Assembly (NCBI RefSeq): GCF_006385555.1
Contig: NZ_CP041036.1
Location: 1,178,001-1,242,000 of the forward strand
Reading direction: 5' to 3'
DNA length: 64,000 nt
DNA from: Shewanella polaris
Lineage (GTDB): Bacteria > Pseudomonadota > Gammaproteobacteria > Enterobacterales > Shewanellaceae
Shown here: positions 57,032 through 64,000 of the stretch, in pieces
How positions within the stretch are numbered: the first letter of the stretch is position 1
How the letters are laid out: every line of letters starts with the position of its first letter
Program-made: the position numbers and the translations under genes
The notes under the pieces: model-generated
Told to the model about the DNA's origin: nothing
The model's input: the letters and a program-made list of their open reading frames with translations, nothing else
Database searches by the model: none

Positions 57032-58171
57032 TTAAATAAATTGAGACAAGAGATCATTTACAAACATGTGGCCTTTAGGTGTTAATTGCCAATGTGTCGT
57101 GGTTTCTGTTAATAACCCCCGTTCAATTGATTTTTGCATTCCCAATTTTACGACCTCTGCAGATTGGCCTGTACGTTGCTCAAATTCTGTTTTAGGGATT
57201 GGCGTCATTAATCTAAGACGGTTCATTAAATATTCTAATGGGCGATCTTCTTCAATGACATCAGTTGTTTCAAAAGTGTATTTATCTGCAGCGAGATATC
57301 CCTTAGGGTGCTTTATTTTTACGGTACGGACAATTCTATTTGAGTCGGGCAGGGTGATTTTTCCGTGCGCACCGCAACCTATGCCGAGGTAATCGCCAAA
57401 TTGCCAATAATTTAAATTATGACGACATTGGTACCCTGGTTTGGCATAGGCCGATATTTCGTATTGCTCGTAACCTAATGCTGCTAAGCGCTGCTGACCT
57501 TGCTCGTAAATTTGCCACAGATTTTCATCGTCTGGTAATTGTGGCGGCTTTGAATGGAACAAGGTATTGGGTTCAATGGTGAGTTGATACCAAGAAAGGT
57601 GCGGCGGAGCTAAGGCTGTTGCTGTATCGATATCATGCATTGCTTCGTCAAAACTTTGGTTGGGTAAACCGTGCATTAAGTCGAGATTAAAACTTAAATA
57701 ATCAGCTTGCTTGGCTTTTTGAGCGGCTATTTTAGCTTCATCCTCGTTGTGGATACGCCCAAGCAGATTAAGTTTTTCTTTGGAAAAGCTTTGCACTCCA
57801 ATCGATAACCGAGTGACACCCGCACCACGGTAAGAGCTAAAGTCGTCATGTTCTAATGTACCAGGATTGGCTTCCATGGTGATTTCAATATTATCTTCAA
57901 AAGGGATTAAGGCTTGCGCGCCTTCAAGCAGGCGCTGAATTTGGCTGGCATCAAATAACGATGGCGTACCACCGCCGATAAAGATGGTATGCACCTTTCT
58001 GCCTTGAACATAAGCCAAGTCTTGTTTTAAATCGTCCAATAGCGCATCAACATATTGTTGCTGAGGTAACTCACCATTTTGACCGTGGGAGTTAAAATCA
58101 CAATAAGGACATTTTTGTACGCACCAAGGAATATGGATATACAAACTAAGCGGTGGTAATTGCAATGTCAT
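57032..58171 (-). CDS. hemW: Heme chaperone HemW (radical SAM)
   Basis: A 379-residue radical SAM protein of the HemN/HemW group. CVQKCPYC carries the cluster ligands, FIGGGTPSLF and SIGVQSF are HemW/HemN blocks, and YWQFGDYLGIGCGAHG is conserved. Lacking the extra N-terminal segment and Cys of coproporphyrinogen oxidase HemN, and being in the rdgB cluster, it is best called HemW, which transfers heme. Its ATG follows the rdgB stop directly, so translation is coupled. It is the last gene of the - strand cluster. Confidence 0.93.
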   Translation of the reverse strand: MTLQLPPLSLYIHIPWCVQKCPYCDFNSHGQNGELPQQQYVDALLDDLKQDLAYVQGRKVHTIFIGGGTPSLFDASQIQRLLEGAQALIPFEDNIEITMEANPGTLEHDDFSSYRGAGVTRLSIGVQSFSKEKLNLLGRIHNEDEAKIAAQKAKQADYLSFNLDLMHGLPNQSFDEAMHDIDTATALAPPHLSWYQLTIEPNTLFHSKPPQLPDDENLWQIYEQGQQRLAALGYEQYEISAYAKPGYQCRHNLNYWQFGDYLGIGCGAHGKITLPDSNRIVRTVKIKHPKGYLAADKYTFETTDVIEEDRPLEYLMNRLRLMTPIPKTEFEQRTGQSAEVVKLGMQKSIERGLLTETTTHWQLTPKGHMFVNDLLSQFI

Positions 58172-58825
58172 TTATTGATGATCATCCGTTGTGTTATTTA
58201 GTGTATTAGTCGATGAGATAATCCCTTGTGCTTTCATTGCACTCACTAGCAGTTCAAGTGCTTTACCTCTATGACTATGGGCATTTTTTTGATCACGCGT
58301 TAATTCTGCTGCAGAGCAATCAAAACCTTGCGGGATAAATACTGGATCATAGCCATGGCCTTGCTCACCTTGTGGAGCATGATTTATTGTTCCTTCCCAC
58401 GAGGCTTGGCAAATGATTGGCGTAGGATCTTTTGCATGACGCATGTACACAAGTACACATTGGAAACGGGCAGTGCGCAGCGTTTCACCTTGTAATGCCT
58501 CGAGTAACTTGAGGTAATTGCTGGTTTCAGTCGCATTTTCACCAGAGTAACGGGCAGAATATATCCCTGGTTGACCTTGTAGTGCATCAACTTCAATACC
58601 AGAGTCATCTGCAATAGCCGCTTTACCGGTTATTTCAGCTGCGTGACGAGCCTTAATGATGGCATTTTCAACAAACGTCGTGCCTGTCTCTGCAACTTCT
58701 GTCACATTAAATTGATTCTGTGGTAATACTTCAATATTAAATGCTGTCAGCATTTGATCAAATTCGGCAAGTTTGCCTTTGTTGCCACTGGCAAGAACAA
58801 TTTGTTGTTTGACGAGAGTCTGCAT
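58172..58825 (-). CDS. rdgB: dITP/XTP pyrophosphatase RdgB
   Basis: A 217-residue enzyme that hydrolyses dITP, XTP and ITP to keep them out of DNA. QIVLASGNKGKLAEFDQML at the start (core LASGNKGKLAEF), AIADDSGIEVDAL, QPGIYSARYSG and GYDPVFIPQGFD are the family motifs. It lies directly before hemW with no spacer. A stretch of about 20 extra residues at the C-terminus (ISSTNTLNNTTDDHQ) is unusual and may be unstructured. GC-rich repeats lie upstream of its start. Confidence 0.96.
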   Translation of the reverse strand: MQTLVKQQIVLASGNKGKLAEFDQMLTAFNIEVLPQNQFNVTEVAETGTTFVENAIIKARHAAEITGKAAIADDSGIEVDALQGQPGIYSARYSGENATETSNYLKLLEALQGETLRTARFQCVLVYMRHAKDPTPIICQASWEGTINHAPQGEQGHGYDPVFIPQGFDCSAAELTRDQKNAHSHRGKALELLVSAMKAQGIISSTNTLNNTTDDHQ

Positions 58826-58871
58826 AAGTCTTTTTGAAATGAGGATAAATTTGCCGTCATTATACCCTAAC

Positions 58872-59010
58872 TACCCCGCGATAGGCTACGGGGGGGGAGC
58901 TAGGCCGCTACGCGGATAGTGCGCTTTGCTTCTAGGACGGACTACGTCCTGCTAGGGACAGCTTCGCTGCTAAGATTGAGTCGCTGGGCGACGGCGACTA
59001 GGCTGTTGGC
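58872..59010. repeat. GC-rich CTAG-containing palindromic repeat, copy 1
   Basis: A GC-rich patch within AT-rich flanks, between rdgB and the DUF4426 gene. It has the palindrome CTAGGACG/CGTCCTGCTAGG at 58932-58956. The stretch 58935-59010 (TCCTGCTAGG, TTCGCTGCTAAG, GCGACTAGGCTGTTG) aligns by eye with 61595-61660. Several CTAG tetramers occur. No coding potential. Confidence 0.6.
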
Positions 59011-59051
59011 TTGCCATTGCTCGATATCGCTTGTCATCGAGATGTTAGGCC

Positions 59052-59513
59052 TTAATCTACATAAAACTTATGCTTGAATTTCAAAGATGTATTTAATTGA
59101 TTACCGTTTTTAATCGCAATCGTAAAGTTAACGTCTTGATCATCACGATAAGGTATTTCTGCAATGTAATAGATCGATTTCCCTTCACGGATCTCTTTAA
59201 AATCTAGGTTTATACGGGCATCAAGTAAGTTATTGGCGATACCCGAAATTTCAACCGGAACAGCAGGGTGTCCTTCTAGATTGGTATTTAACACAGTGAT
59301 ATTAACTAATCCCTTGTAACGGCTTCGCACTATCCCATATTTTTTGGCTATTTCGGGGGTAATAAAAGTGCTATTAAGTGCCATATAATGAATATCAAAA
59401 TTACCGACTTGGTGCTTTTGCTCTGCATTAGCGAAACCAATATGGGTTACTGTGATAAGGCATAACAACAGTATTTGTAGAACTGAGCGAGATAATCGCA
59501 ATGATTGAAACAT
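59052..59513 (-). CDS. DUF4426 family exported protein
   Basis: A 153-residue protein with a signal peptide (LLLCLITVTHIGFANA, cut before EQKHQVG) and an all-beta body of about 125 residues: FDIHYMALNSTFITPEIAKKYGI (core HYMALNSTFITPEIAKKYG) and IYYIAEIPYRDDQDVNFTIAI. It matches the uncharacterised DUF4426 proteins found in this same cluster in Shewanella and Vibrio. It is probably periplasmic; no partner is known. It lies between yggU and rdgB, with repeat sequence behind it. Confidence 0.82.
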   Translation of the reverse strand: MFQSLRLSRSVLQILLLCLITVTHIGFANAEQKHQVGNFDIHYMALNSTFITPEIAKKYGIVRSRYKGLVNITVLNTNLEGHPAVPVEISGIANNLLDARINLDFKEIREGKSIYYIAEIPYRDDQDVNFTIAIKNGNQLNTSLKFKHKFYVD

Positions 59514-59598
59514 AATCTAGTCCTTAGCGGGCATTAGCAAAAATGCTGGTGTAAATTAATCGCTTGTAGTTGAGTCGGCTATAGTTGTAGTGAGTCAG

Positions 59599-59898
59599 TT
59601 ATAAAAGTGCGGCTATTTCCGCGGGAATTATTTTTGGATGGCATATTTTAATTTGCTTATGCCGACCTTGTTCACCCTTGAGAATATGTACCTGACTTTT
59701 AGGGACTTTACAGGCTTTTGCAAGGTACTTAGATAAATAAGCATTTGCCTTGCCGTCAATAGGTGGTGCTGTGATGGCTATTTTTAATTCGTCACCGTGC
59801 AAGCCGATAATTTGATCGCGGCTTGCTTTAGGTTGCACATAGACAAAAAGCAGCAAGTCACCTTGCTGCTCATCGTTGATATAGCTTACCGCACTCAT
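59599..59898 (-). CDS. yggU: YggU family protein (DUF167)
   Basis: A 99-residue protein of the DUF167/YggU family, with the block [41 protein letters not shown] (cut to the core [19 protein letters not shown]). Structures are known but the function is not. It follows yggT by 20 bp in the same direction, the usual pairing in gammaproteobacteria. The start at 59898 gives the family N-terminus. Confidence 0.92.
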   Translation of the reverse strand: MSAVSYINDEQQGDLLLFVYVQPKASRDQIIGLHGDELKIAITAPPIDGKANAYLSKYLAKACKVPKSQVHILKGEQGRHKQIKICHPKIIPAEIAALL

Positions 59899-59918
59899 TA
59901 TTTAATGACGTCCGTTAA

Positions 59919-60467
59919 CTAAATAAATGACCAGAATGGAATGTATTGTGCGCACAGCATATTAATGAAGTTCATCGCAATAAATACCACTAACACCGAT
60001 AAATCTAACCCACCTATTGCAGGTATTATTCTGCGTACAGGGGCTAAAATAGGTTCAGTTAATTGGGTCATTACCATGACTATTGGGTTATAACCTTGGT
60101 TGAACCAACTTAATACCGCGCGAATAAGTAGCATCCAAAAAAGTAATACACCAGCTTGTTTTACCACCGAGACAAGCGAGAATAATAACAAGGTAACAAT
60201 ATCAACTGCGGCACCTGCCATGAAAGTAAGCACTAACATTTTGACTAATACTACCAGTAATGCCAGTAATATTGATGAAGTATCAATACGTCCTACAGAG
60301 GGTAATATTCGACGCATTGGTGCGATAATCGGTTGTGTCGCTTTAACAACAAATTGACTAAATGGATTGTAAAAATCCGCTCTTGCAAGTTGTAACCAAA
60401 AACGAATAATGACGATCATTAGATATAAGTCAAACAGGGTGCTAACTAAAAAACTCATTGCATTCAT
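59919..60467 (-). CDS. yggT: YggT family membrane protein
   Basis: A 182-residue inner-membrane protein made of two YGGT repeats. FYNPFSQFVVKATQPIIAPMRRILP occurs at about residues 31-56 and GYNPIVMVMTQLTEPILAPVRRIIP at about 122-146, each with hydrophobic helices on both sides (quoted cores KATQPIIAPMRRILP and TEPILAPVRRIIP). Members of this family have been implicated in potassium transport and osmotic adaptation, but the role is not settled. It lies between proC and yggU, the conserved place. Confidence 0.92.
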   Translation of the reverse strand: MNAMSFLVSTLFDLYLMIVIIRFWLQLARADFYNPFSQFVVKATQPIIAPMRRILPSVGRIDTSSILLALLVVLVKMLVLTFMAGAAVDIVTLLLFSLVSVVKQAGVLLFWMLLIRAVLSWFNQGYNPIVMVMTQLTEPILAPVRRIIPAIGGLDLSVLVVFIAMNFINMLCAQYIPFWSFI

Positions 60468-60661
60468 GTATATTGCCTTACTGTAGGTAATTTAGGGCCT
60501 AAAATCAGTGCTCAAATTAGCTGAGTTCATATTTAACAGAGCCGCTCAACGAGCAGTCAGTATTACAACGATAACTCATATTTTGTTTGTTCAAGCTTTA
60601 GCTAAGCTATTTTACACCAAAGACGTTAATCTTAAGTTAAATAATCATTCATCAGATAATG

Positions 60662-61480
60662 TTAAAAAGTTTTAGCCATTTCTTGGGCTCTAGCAACACA
60701 GTTTGTCATCGCTTTATCCACCAATTCAACTAAACCGCCTTGTTGGAATGTTTCAACCGCTCTAGCGGTGGTACCGCCTTTTGACATTACATTCTGACGT
60801 AATTCTGTTACCGATAATTGCTGGTTTTGGATCACCATCTGTGAGGCGCCCAAAGCGGCTTGTTCTGCCAGCAGTCTTGCTTTGTCTTCTGGCATACCCA
60901 TTTTGACCCCAGAAGCGATCATTGACTCGATAAATAAGAAGAAATATGCAGGAGAACTACCAGCAAGTGCAATAACTTGATCTAATTCAGATTCTTTATC
61001 AACCCAAACCACCTTGCCACCACTTTGCATTAATGTTTCGCAAATGGCTTTATGTTCGGCAGAAATACTGTCATCGGCATAAATGCCTGTCATACCATAA
61101 CCAATTTGGGTCGGGGTATTAGGCATAGTGCGAATAAGTTTAATAGGCTGTTTAAAATAAACTTGATAACGAGACGCCGGAATACCTGCAGCGATAGTGA
61201 TGATTAACTTATTGGTGAGGTCCAGTGAGCTTAAGTCTTCACAAACGGATGCCATTAATTGAGGTTTTACGCTTAATACGATCACATCAGCAGCTTGCGC
61301 TGCCGCGTGGTTATCATGAGACACCTGAATAGCAAAATCTTGCTGCAACGCATCCAATTTACCTTGGCTTGGATTAGTTGCATGAATAAGCTCACTAGGA
61401 TAGCCATGTTTAACTAAGCCACTAATAATGCTACGAGTCATATTACCCGCACCGATAAAACATACTTTTGCTTGAGTCAT
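60662..61480 (-). CDS. proC: Pyrroline-5-carboxylate reductase
   Basis: A 272-residue enzyme, the last step of proline synthesis. KVCFIGAGNMTRSIISGL is the NAD(P)H-binding motif, KPQLMASVC and RTMPNTPTQIG are central blocks, and the C-terminal LAEQAALGASQMV and NVMSKGGTTARAVETF complete the site. ATG 61480 gives the family start; a TTG five codons earlier is less likely. It is downstream of yggS with a repeat region between. Confidence 0.96.
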   Translation of the reverse strand: MTQAKVCFIGAGNMTRSIISGLVKHGYPSELIHATNPSQGKLDALQQDFAIQVSHDNHAAAQAADVIVLSVKPQLMASVCEDLSSLDLTNKLIITIAAGIPASRYQVYFKQPIKLIRTMPNTPTQIGYGMTGIYADDSISAEHKAICETLMQSGGKVVWVDKESELDQVIALAGSSPAYFFLFIESMIASGVKMGMPEDKARLLAEQAALGASQMVIQNQQLSVTELRQNVMSKGGTTARAVETFQQGGLVELVDKAMTNCVARAQEMAKTF

Positions 61481-61545
61481 TAAGTCTGTATCCAATAAAT
61501 AAGTGAATTTATGTTCAATTAATGTGTATGTTACCTAATTCAACC

Positions 61546-61716
61546 CTAGGACGCCATGCTTCTAGGTTCAAGGAACTCGCATGCTCGCCAGATGGCGGAC
61601 TAGGTCCTGCTAGGCCGCTACGCTGCTAAGGTTGAACCGCTGGTCGACTAGGCTGTTGATTTTATAGCATCTATTCGCGAAGCGTCCTAGCAGCGTAGCG
61701 CTCTAGGCTCTTGCCA
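61546..61716. repeat. GC-rich CTAG-containing palindromic repeat, copy 2
   Basis: Lies between yggS and proC. CGCTACGCTGCTA (61616-61628) is inverted at 61688-61700 as TAGCAGCGTAGCG, perfect 13-bp arms. The part 61595-61660 is similar to the element at 58935-59010. CTAGG tetramers recur, and the GC content stands out from the flanks. No coding potential. Confidence 0.6.
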
Positions 61717-61722
61717 TGGATT

Positions 61723-62409
61723 TTATCTTTGGCCAAAAATAGCACTGCCGATGCGTACCATGGTTGAACCGTTGGCAATAGCGATGTCCATGTCGCCGCT
61801 CATCCCCATAGAGAGAGTATCGACACTTGGATATTGCTGTTTGAGCTGGTCAAACAGTTGCTTTAATTGGCTAAATTCTTGTTGCTGAATATGAACGTCA
61901 TCAGTGGCTGTTGGAATGGCCATTAATCCGCGCAACGTAAGATGAGGCAAGGAAGTAATAGTAAGTGCTAACGTAGCAACATCAGCAGCATTGACCCCCG
62001 ACTTAGACTCTTCTTGGCTGATATTAACCTGAATACACACGTTTAATGGTGGCTTATTACTCGGACGTTGTTCATTCAAGCGTTGAGCAATTTTGTCGCG
62101 GCTTAGGGTATGGATCCAATCAAAATGTTCAGCGATAATTTTGGTTTTATTGGATTGTAATGGGCCGATGAAATGCCATTCAATATCGGGATAATCTGCC
62201 TGCAAGGCATTAATCTTAGTTTCACCTTCTTGGACATAGTTTTCACCAAATTGACGTTGTCCAGCTTGATAAGCGGCAATGATGTCACTGATGGGTTTGG
62301 TTTTACTCACAGCGAGTAAGATTATCTCGTTCGGTGAACGTGAACAATTTTGCGCCGCTTGATTAATTCTACTCTGGGCGATTGATATTCTGTCTGCTAT
62401 TGTTGTCAT
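61723..62409 (-). CDS. yggS: PLP homeostasis protein YggS (PLPBP)
   Basis: A 228-residue TIM-barrel PLP-binding protein of the alanine racemase fold with no known enzymatic activity; it keeps free PLP levels balanced. LLAVSKTKPISDII carries the PLP-binding Lys, FGENYVQE and WHFIGPLQSNK are typical, and SMGMSGDMDIAI plus VRIGSAIFG form the C-terminal phosphate site. It starts the - strand yggS-proC-yggT-yggU-DUF4426-rdgB-hemW run and is divergent from pilT, as in many Gammaproteobacteria. Confidence 0.96.
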   Translation of the reverse strand: MTTIADRISIAQSRINQAAQNCSRSPNEIILLAVSKTKPISDIIAAYQAGQRQFGENYVQEGETKINALQADYPDIEWHFIGPLQSNKTKIIAEHFDWIHTLSRDKIAQRLNEQRPSNKPPLNVCIQVNISQEESKSGVNAADVATLALTITSLPHLTLRGLMAIPTATDDVHIQQQEFSQLKQLFDQLKQQYPSVDTLSMGMSGDMDIAIANGSTMVRIGSAIFGQR

Positions 62410-62436
62410 AATGTTGGCTAAATGGATGTCTCTACA

Positions 62437-63474
62437 ATGGAAATCACTGAATTACTCGCCTTTAGTGTAAAACACAAAGCATCAGATCTACATCTTTCAG
62501 CGGGCGTGTCCCCGATGATCCGTGTTGATGGTGAGGTGAGAAAAATTAACTTACCTGCATTAGATCATCAAGGCGTTCATAGTCTTGTATATGACATCAT
62601 GAATGATAAACAACGTAAAGACTATGAAGAACATCTTGAAATCGATTTTTCATTTGAAGTGCCTAACCTAGCACGTTTTCGTGTTAACGCATTCAATCAG
62701 TCTCGTGGTGCTGGCGCCGTATTTCGTACTATTCCGTCAGACATTTTGTCACTTGAGCAACTTGGCGCACCAGACATTTTTAAGAAAATTGCCAGCTTTC
62801 CTCGTGGGTTAGTCTTAGTTACTGGGCCTACAGGCTCAGGTAAATCAACCACCTTGGCAGCAATGGTAGATTACGTTAATGAAAATCGACACGATCATAT
62901 TTTAACCATTGAAGACCCAATCGAATTCGTTCATCAGAACAAACAATGCTTAATCAACCAGCGTGAAGTTCATAAGCATACCCATAGCTTTAACGCTGCA
63001 CTGAGAAGTGCATTACGTGAAGACCCGGATGTTATTCTTGTGGGTGAAATGCGCGACCTTGAAACCATTCGTTTAGCCATGACAGCCGCTGAAACGGGCC
63101 ATTTAGTATTTGGTACCTTGCATACTACATCAGCCGCAAAAACCATTGACCGTGTGGTCGATGTATTTCCCGAAGGTGAAAAGAGTATGGTTCGCACCAT
63201 GCTGTCTGAATCACTTCAAGCGGTTATTTCGCAAACACTGATCAAAAAAATTGGTGGTGGTCGAGTTGCCGCTCACGAAATTATGATGGGTACTCCAGCG
63301 ATTCGAAATCTTATTCGTGAAGATAAAGTCGCGCAAATGTATTCTGCCATTCAAACGGGTATGTCTCACGGTATGCAAACCCTTGACCAATGTCTGCAAA
63401 ACTTAGTCAATCGTGGTTTAATTACACGCGAAGATGCAATGCAAAAAAGTTCGAATAAACAAACTAATTTCTAA
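62437..63474 (+). CDS. pilT: Type IV pilus retraction ATPase PilT
   Basis: A 345-residue hexameric ATPase that powers pilus retraction at the inner membrane. The Walker A motif is VTGPTGSGKSTTLAAM, the Asp box TIEDPIEF, the Walker B region EDPDVILVGEMRDLETIRLA (core VILVGEMRDLE) and the His box TGHLVFGTLHTTSA. The start MEITELLAFSVKHKASDLHLSAG (core ITELLAFSVKHKASDLH) is the usual PilT start, so ATG 62437 is chosen over 62422. pilU follows after 11 bp. Confidence 0.96.
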   Translation: MEITELLAFSVKHKASDLHLSAGVSPMIRVDGEVRKINLPALDHQGVHSLVYDIMNDKQRKDYEEHLEIDFSFEVPNLARFRVNAFNQSRGAGAVFRTIPSDILSLEQLGAPDIFKKIASFPRGLVLVTGPTGSGKSTTLAAMVDYVNENRHDHILTIEDPIEFVHQNKQCLINQREVHKHTHSFNAALRSALREDPDVILVGEMRDLETIRLAMTAAETGHLVFGTLHTTSAAKTIDRVVDVFPEGEKSMVRTMLSESLQAVISQTLIKKIGGGRVAAHEIMMGTPAIRNLIREDKVAQMYSAIQTGMSHGMQTLDQCLQNLVNRGLITREDAMQKSSNKQTNF

Positions 63475-63485
63475 GGAACTGGGTC

Positions 63486-64000
63486 ATGGATGTTCGTCCA
63501 TTTTTAAATATCATGGTTGAGAAAAAGGCGTCTGATTTATTTGTCACCGCAGGTTTTCCGCCCAGTGCAAAAATTGATGGTGAATTACGTCAACTTTCTG
63601 AAAATCGATTAACACCAGAGCAATCGTTGGTGTTTGTTGAATCGTTGATGAGTGATGCGCAAAAGAAAGAGTTTCACGACACCAGTGAATGTAACTTTGC
63701 TTTTGCGGCAAAAGATTTAGGGCGCTTTCGTGTCAGTGCATTTTGGCAACGTGAATCAGCTGGCTGCGTAATGCGTCGTATTGAAACTCAAATTCCAGAA
63801 GTCGATGACTTAAAACTGCCTGCTATTCTAAAAGACCTGGTCATGAGTAAACGTGGCCTTATTATTATGGTTGGCGGAACGGGTACTGGTAAGTCAACAT
63901 CGTTGGCTGCACTAGTGGGTTACCGAAACGCGCATGCCCGTGGACATATCCTTACCATCGAAGATCCCGTCGAATTTGTTCATAACCATCGTAAAAGTAT
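63486..64000 (+). CDS. pilU: Type IV pilus ATPase PilU, 3' end beyond window
   Basis: The first 171 codons of the PilT paralogue that assists retraction. MDVRPFLNIMVEKKASDLFVTAGFPPSAKIDGEL (core IMVEKKASDLFVTAGFPPSA) is typical of PilU, and the Walker A MVGGTGTGKSTSLAAL and Asp box TIEDPVEFVHNH are seen before the window ends. AAGGAAC lies 9 bp before the ATG. It is 11 bp after pilT, so the two form one operon. Confidence 0.95.
   Translation, partial: MDVRPFLNIMVEKKASDLFVTAGFPPSAKIDGELRQLSENRLTPEQSLVFVESLMSDAQKKEFHDTSECNFAFAAKDLGRFRVSAFWQRESAGCVMRRIETQIPEVDDLKLPAILKDLVMSKRGLIIMVGGTGTGKSTSLAALVGYRNAHARGHILTIEDPVEFVHNHRKS

Overview
The window looks like a chromosomal segment of a low-GC, marine, cold-adapted-type Shewanella (gammaproteobacterium, Alteromonadales). 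The evidence is the E. coli-like protein sequences, the AT-rich third positions, and conserved gene orders (aroF-tyrA / pheA-pheL-raiA, thrLABC, murJ / ribF-ileS-lspA-fkpB-ispH, mutY-yggX / trmB-yggL-yggN, yggS-proC-yggT-yggU-rdgB-hemW next to pilT-pilU). Genus assignment is inference; no rRNA is present. Nearly all of the window is core genome. There is no prophage, CRISPR array or full insertion sequence.

Layout. 1-5.6 kb: aromatic amino acid block. aroF (cut by the window edge) and tyrA converge on pheA, which lies behind a Phe-rich leader peptide and attenuator, followed by raiA. 5.9-9 kb: cytochrome b561, cytochrome c', trpR, a duplicated small membrane protein and slyD. 9.5-14.5 kb: the thr operon with a Thr/Ile-rich leader attenuator. 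14.6-25.4 kb: hemerythrin-like protein, pgi-tal, an OmpA-like porin, phosphoketolase, an Na+/alanine symporter and yaaA. 25.8-36.2 kb: M28 peptidase, hlyU-like regulator, rpsT, murJ, ribF-ileS-lspA-fkpB-ispH. 36.5-44 kb: minor type IV pilin operon pilV-W-X-Y1-E-tapY2 converging on two FimT-like pseudopilins. 44.2-54.1 kb: glnB, ndh, sapC-like, tRNA-Phe and tRNA-Thr, yggX-mutY, trmB-yggL-glutaminase, yggN, a LysR regulator. 54.3-64 kb: a candidate small RNA, a DUF885 peptidase, the hemW-rdgB-yggT-proC-yggS cluster, and pilT plus the start of pilU.

How the genes work together. Both amino acid pathways show leader-peptide attenuation, with antiterminator and terminator arms that can be read by eye. 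The pilus genes form two loci, one for the minor pilins and tip adhesin and one for the retraction ATPases.

Most interesting: PheA carries about 260 extra C-terminal residues. About 220 of these align by eye with a type I-beta (KDSA-like) DAHP synthase, but they appear to lack all four metal ligands, so they look like a fused pseudoenzyme or regulatory domain. Also notable are two MITE-like repeat families of nearly identical length and internal spacing but different terminal inverted repeats, a 43-bp perfect palindrome upstream of the thr leader, paired GC-rich CTAG repeats inside the yggS-hemW cluster, and an orphan promoter-terminator unit that may encode a small RNA.
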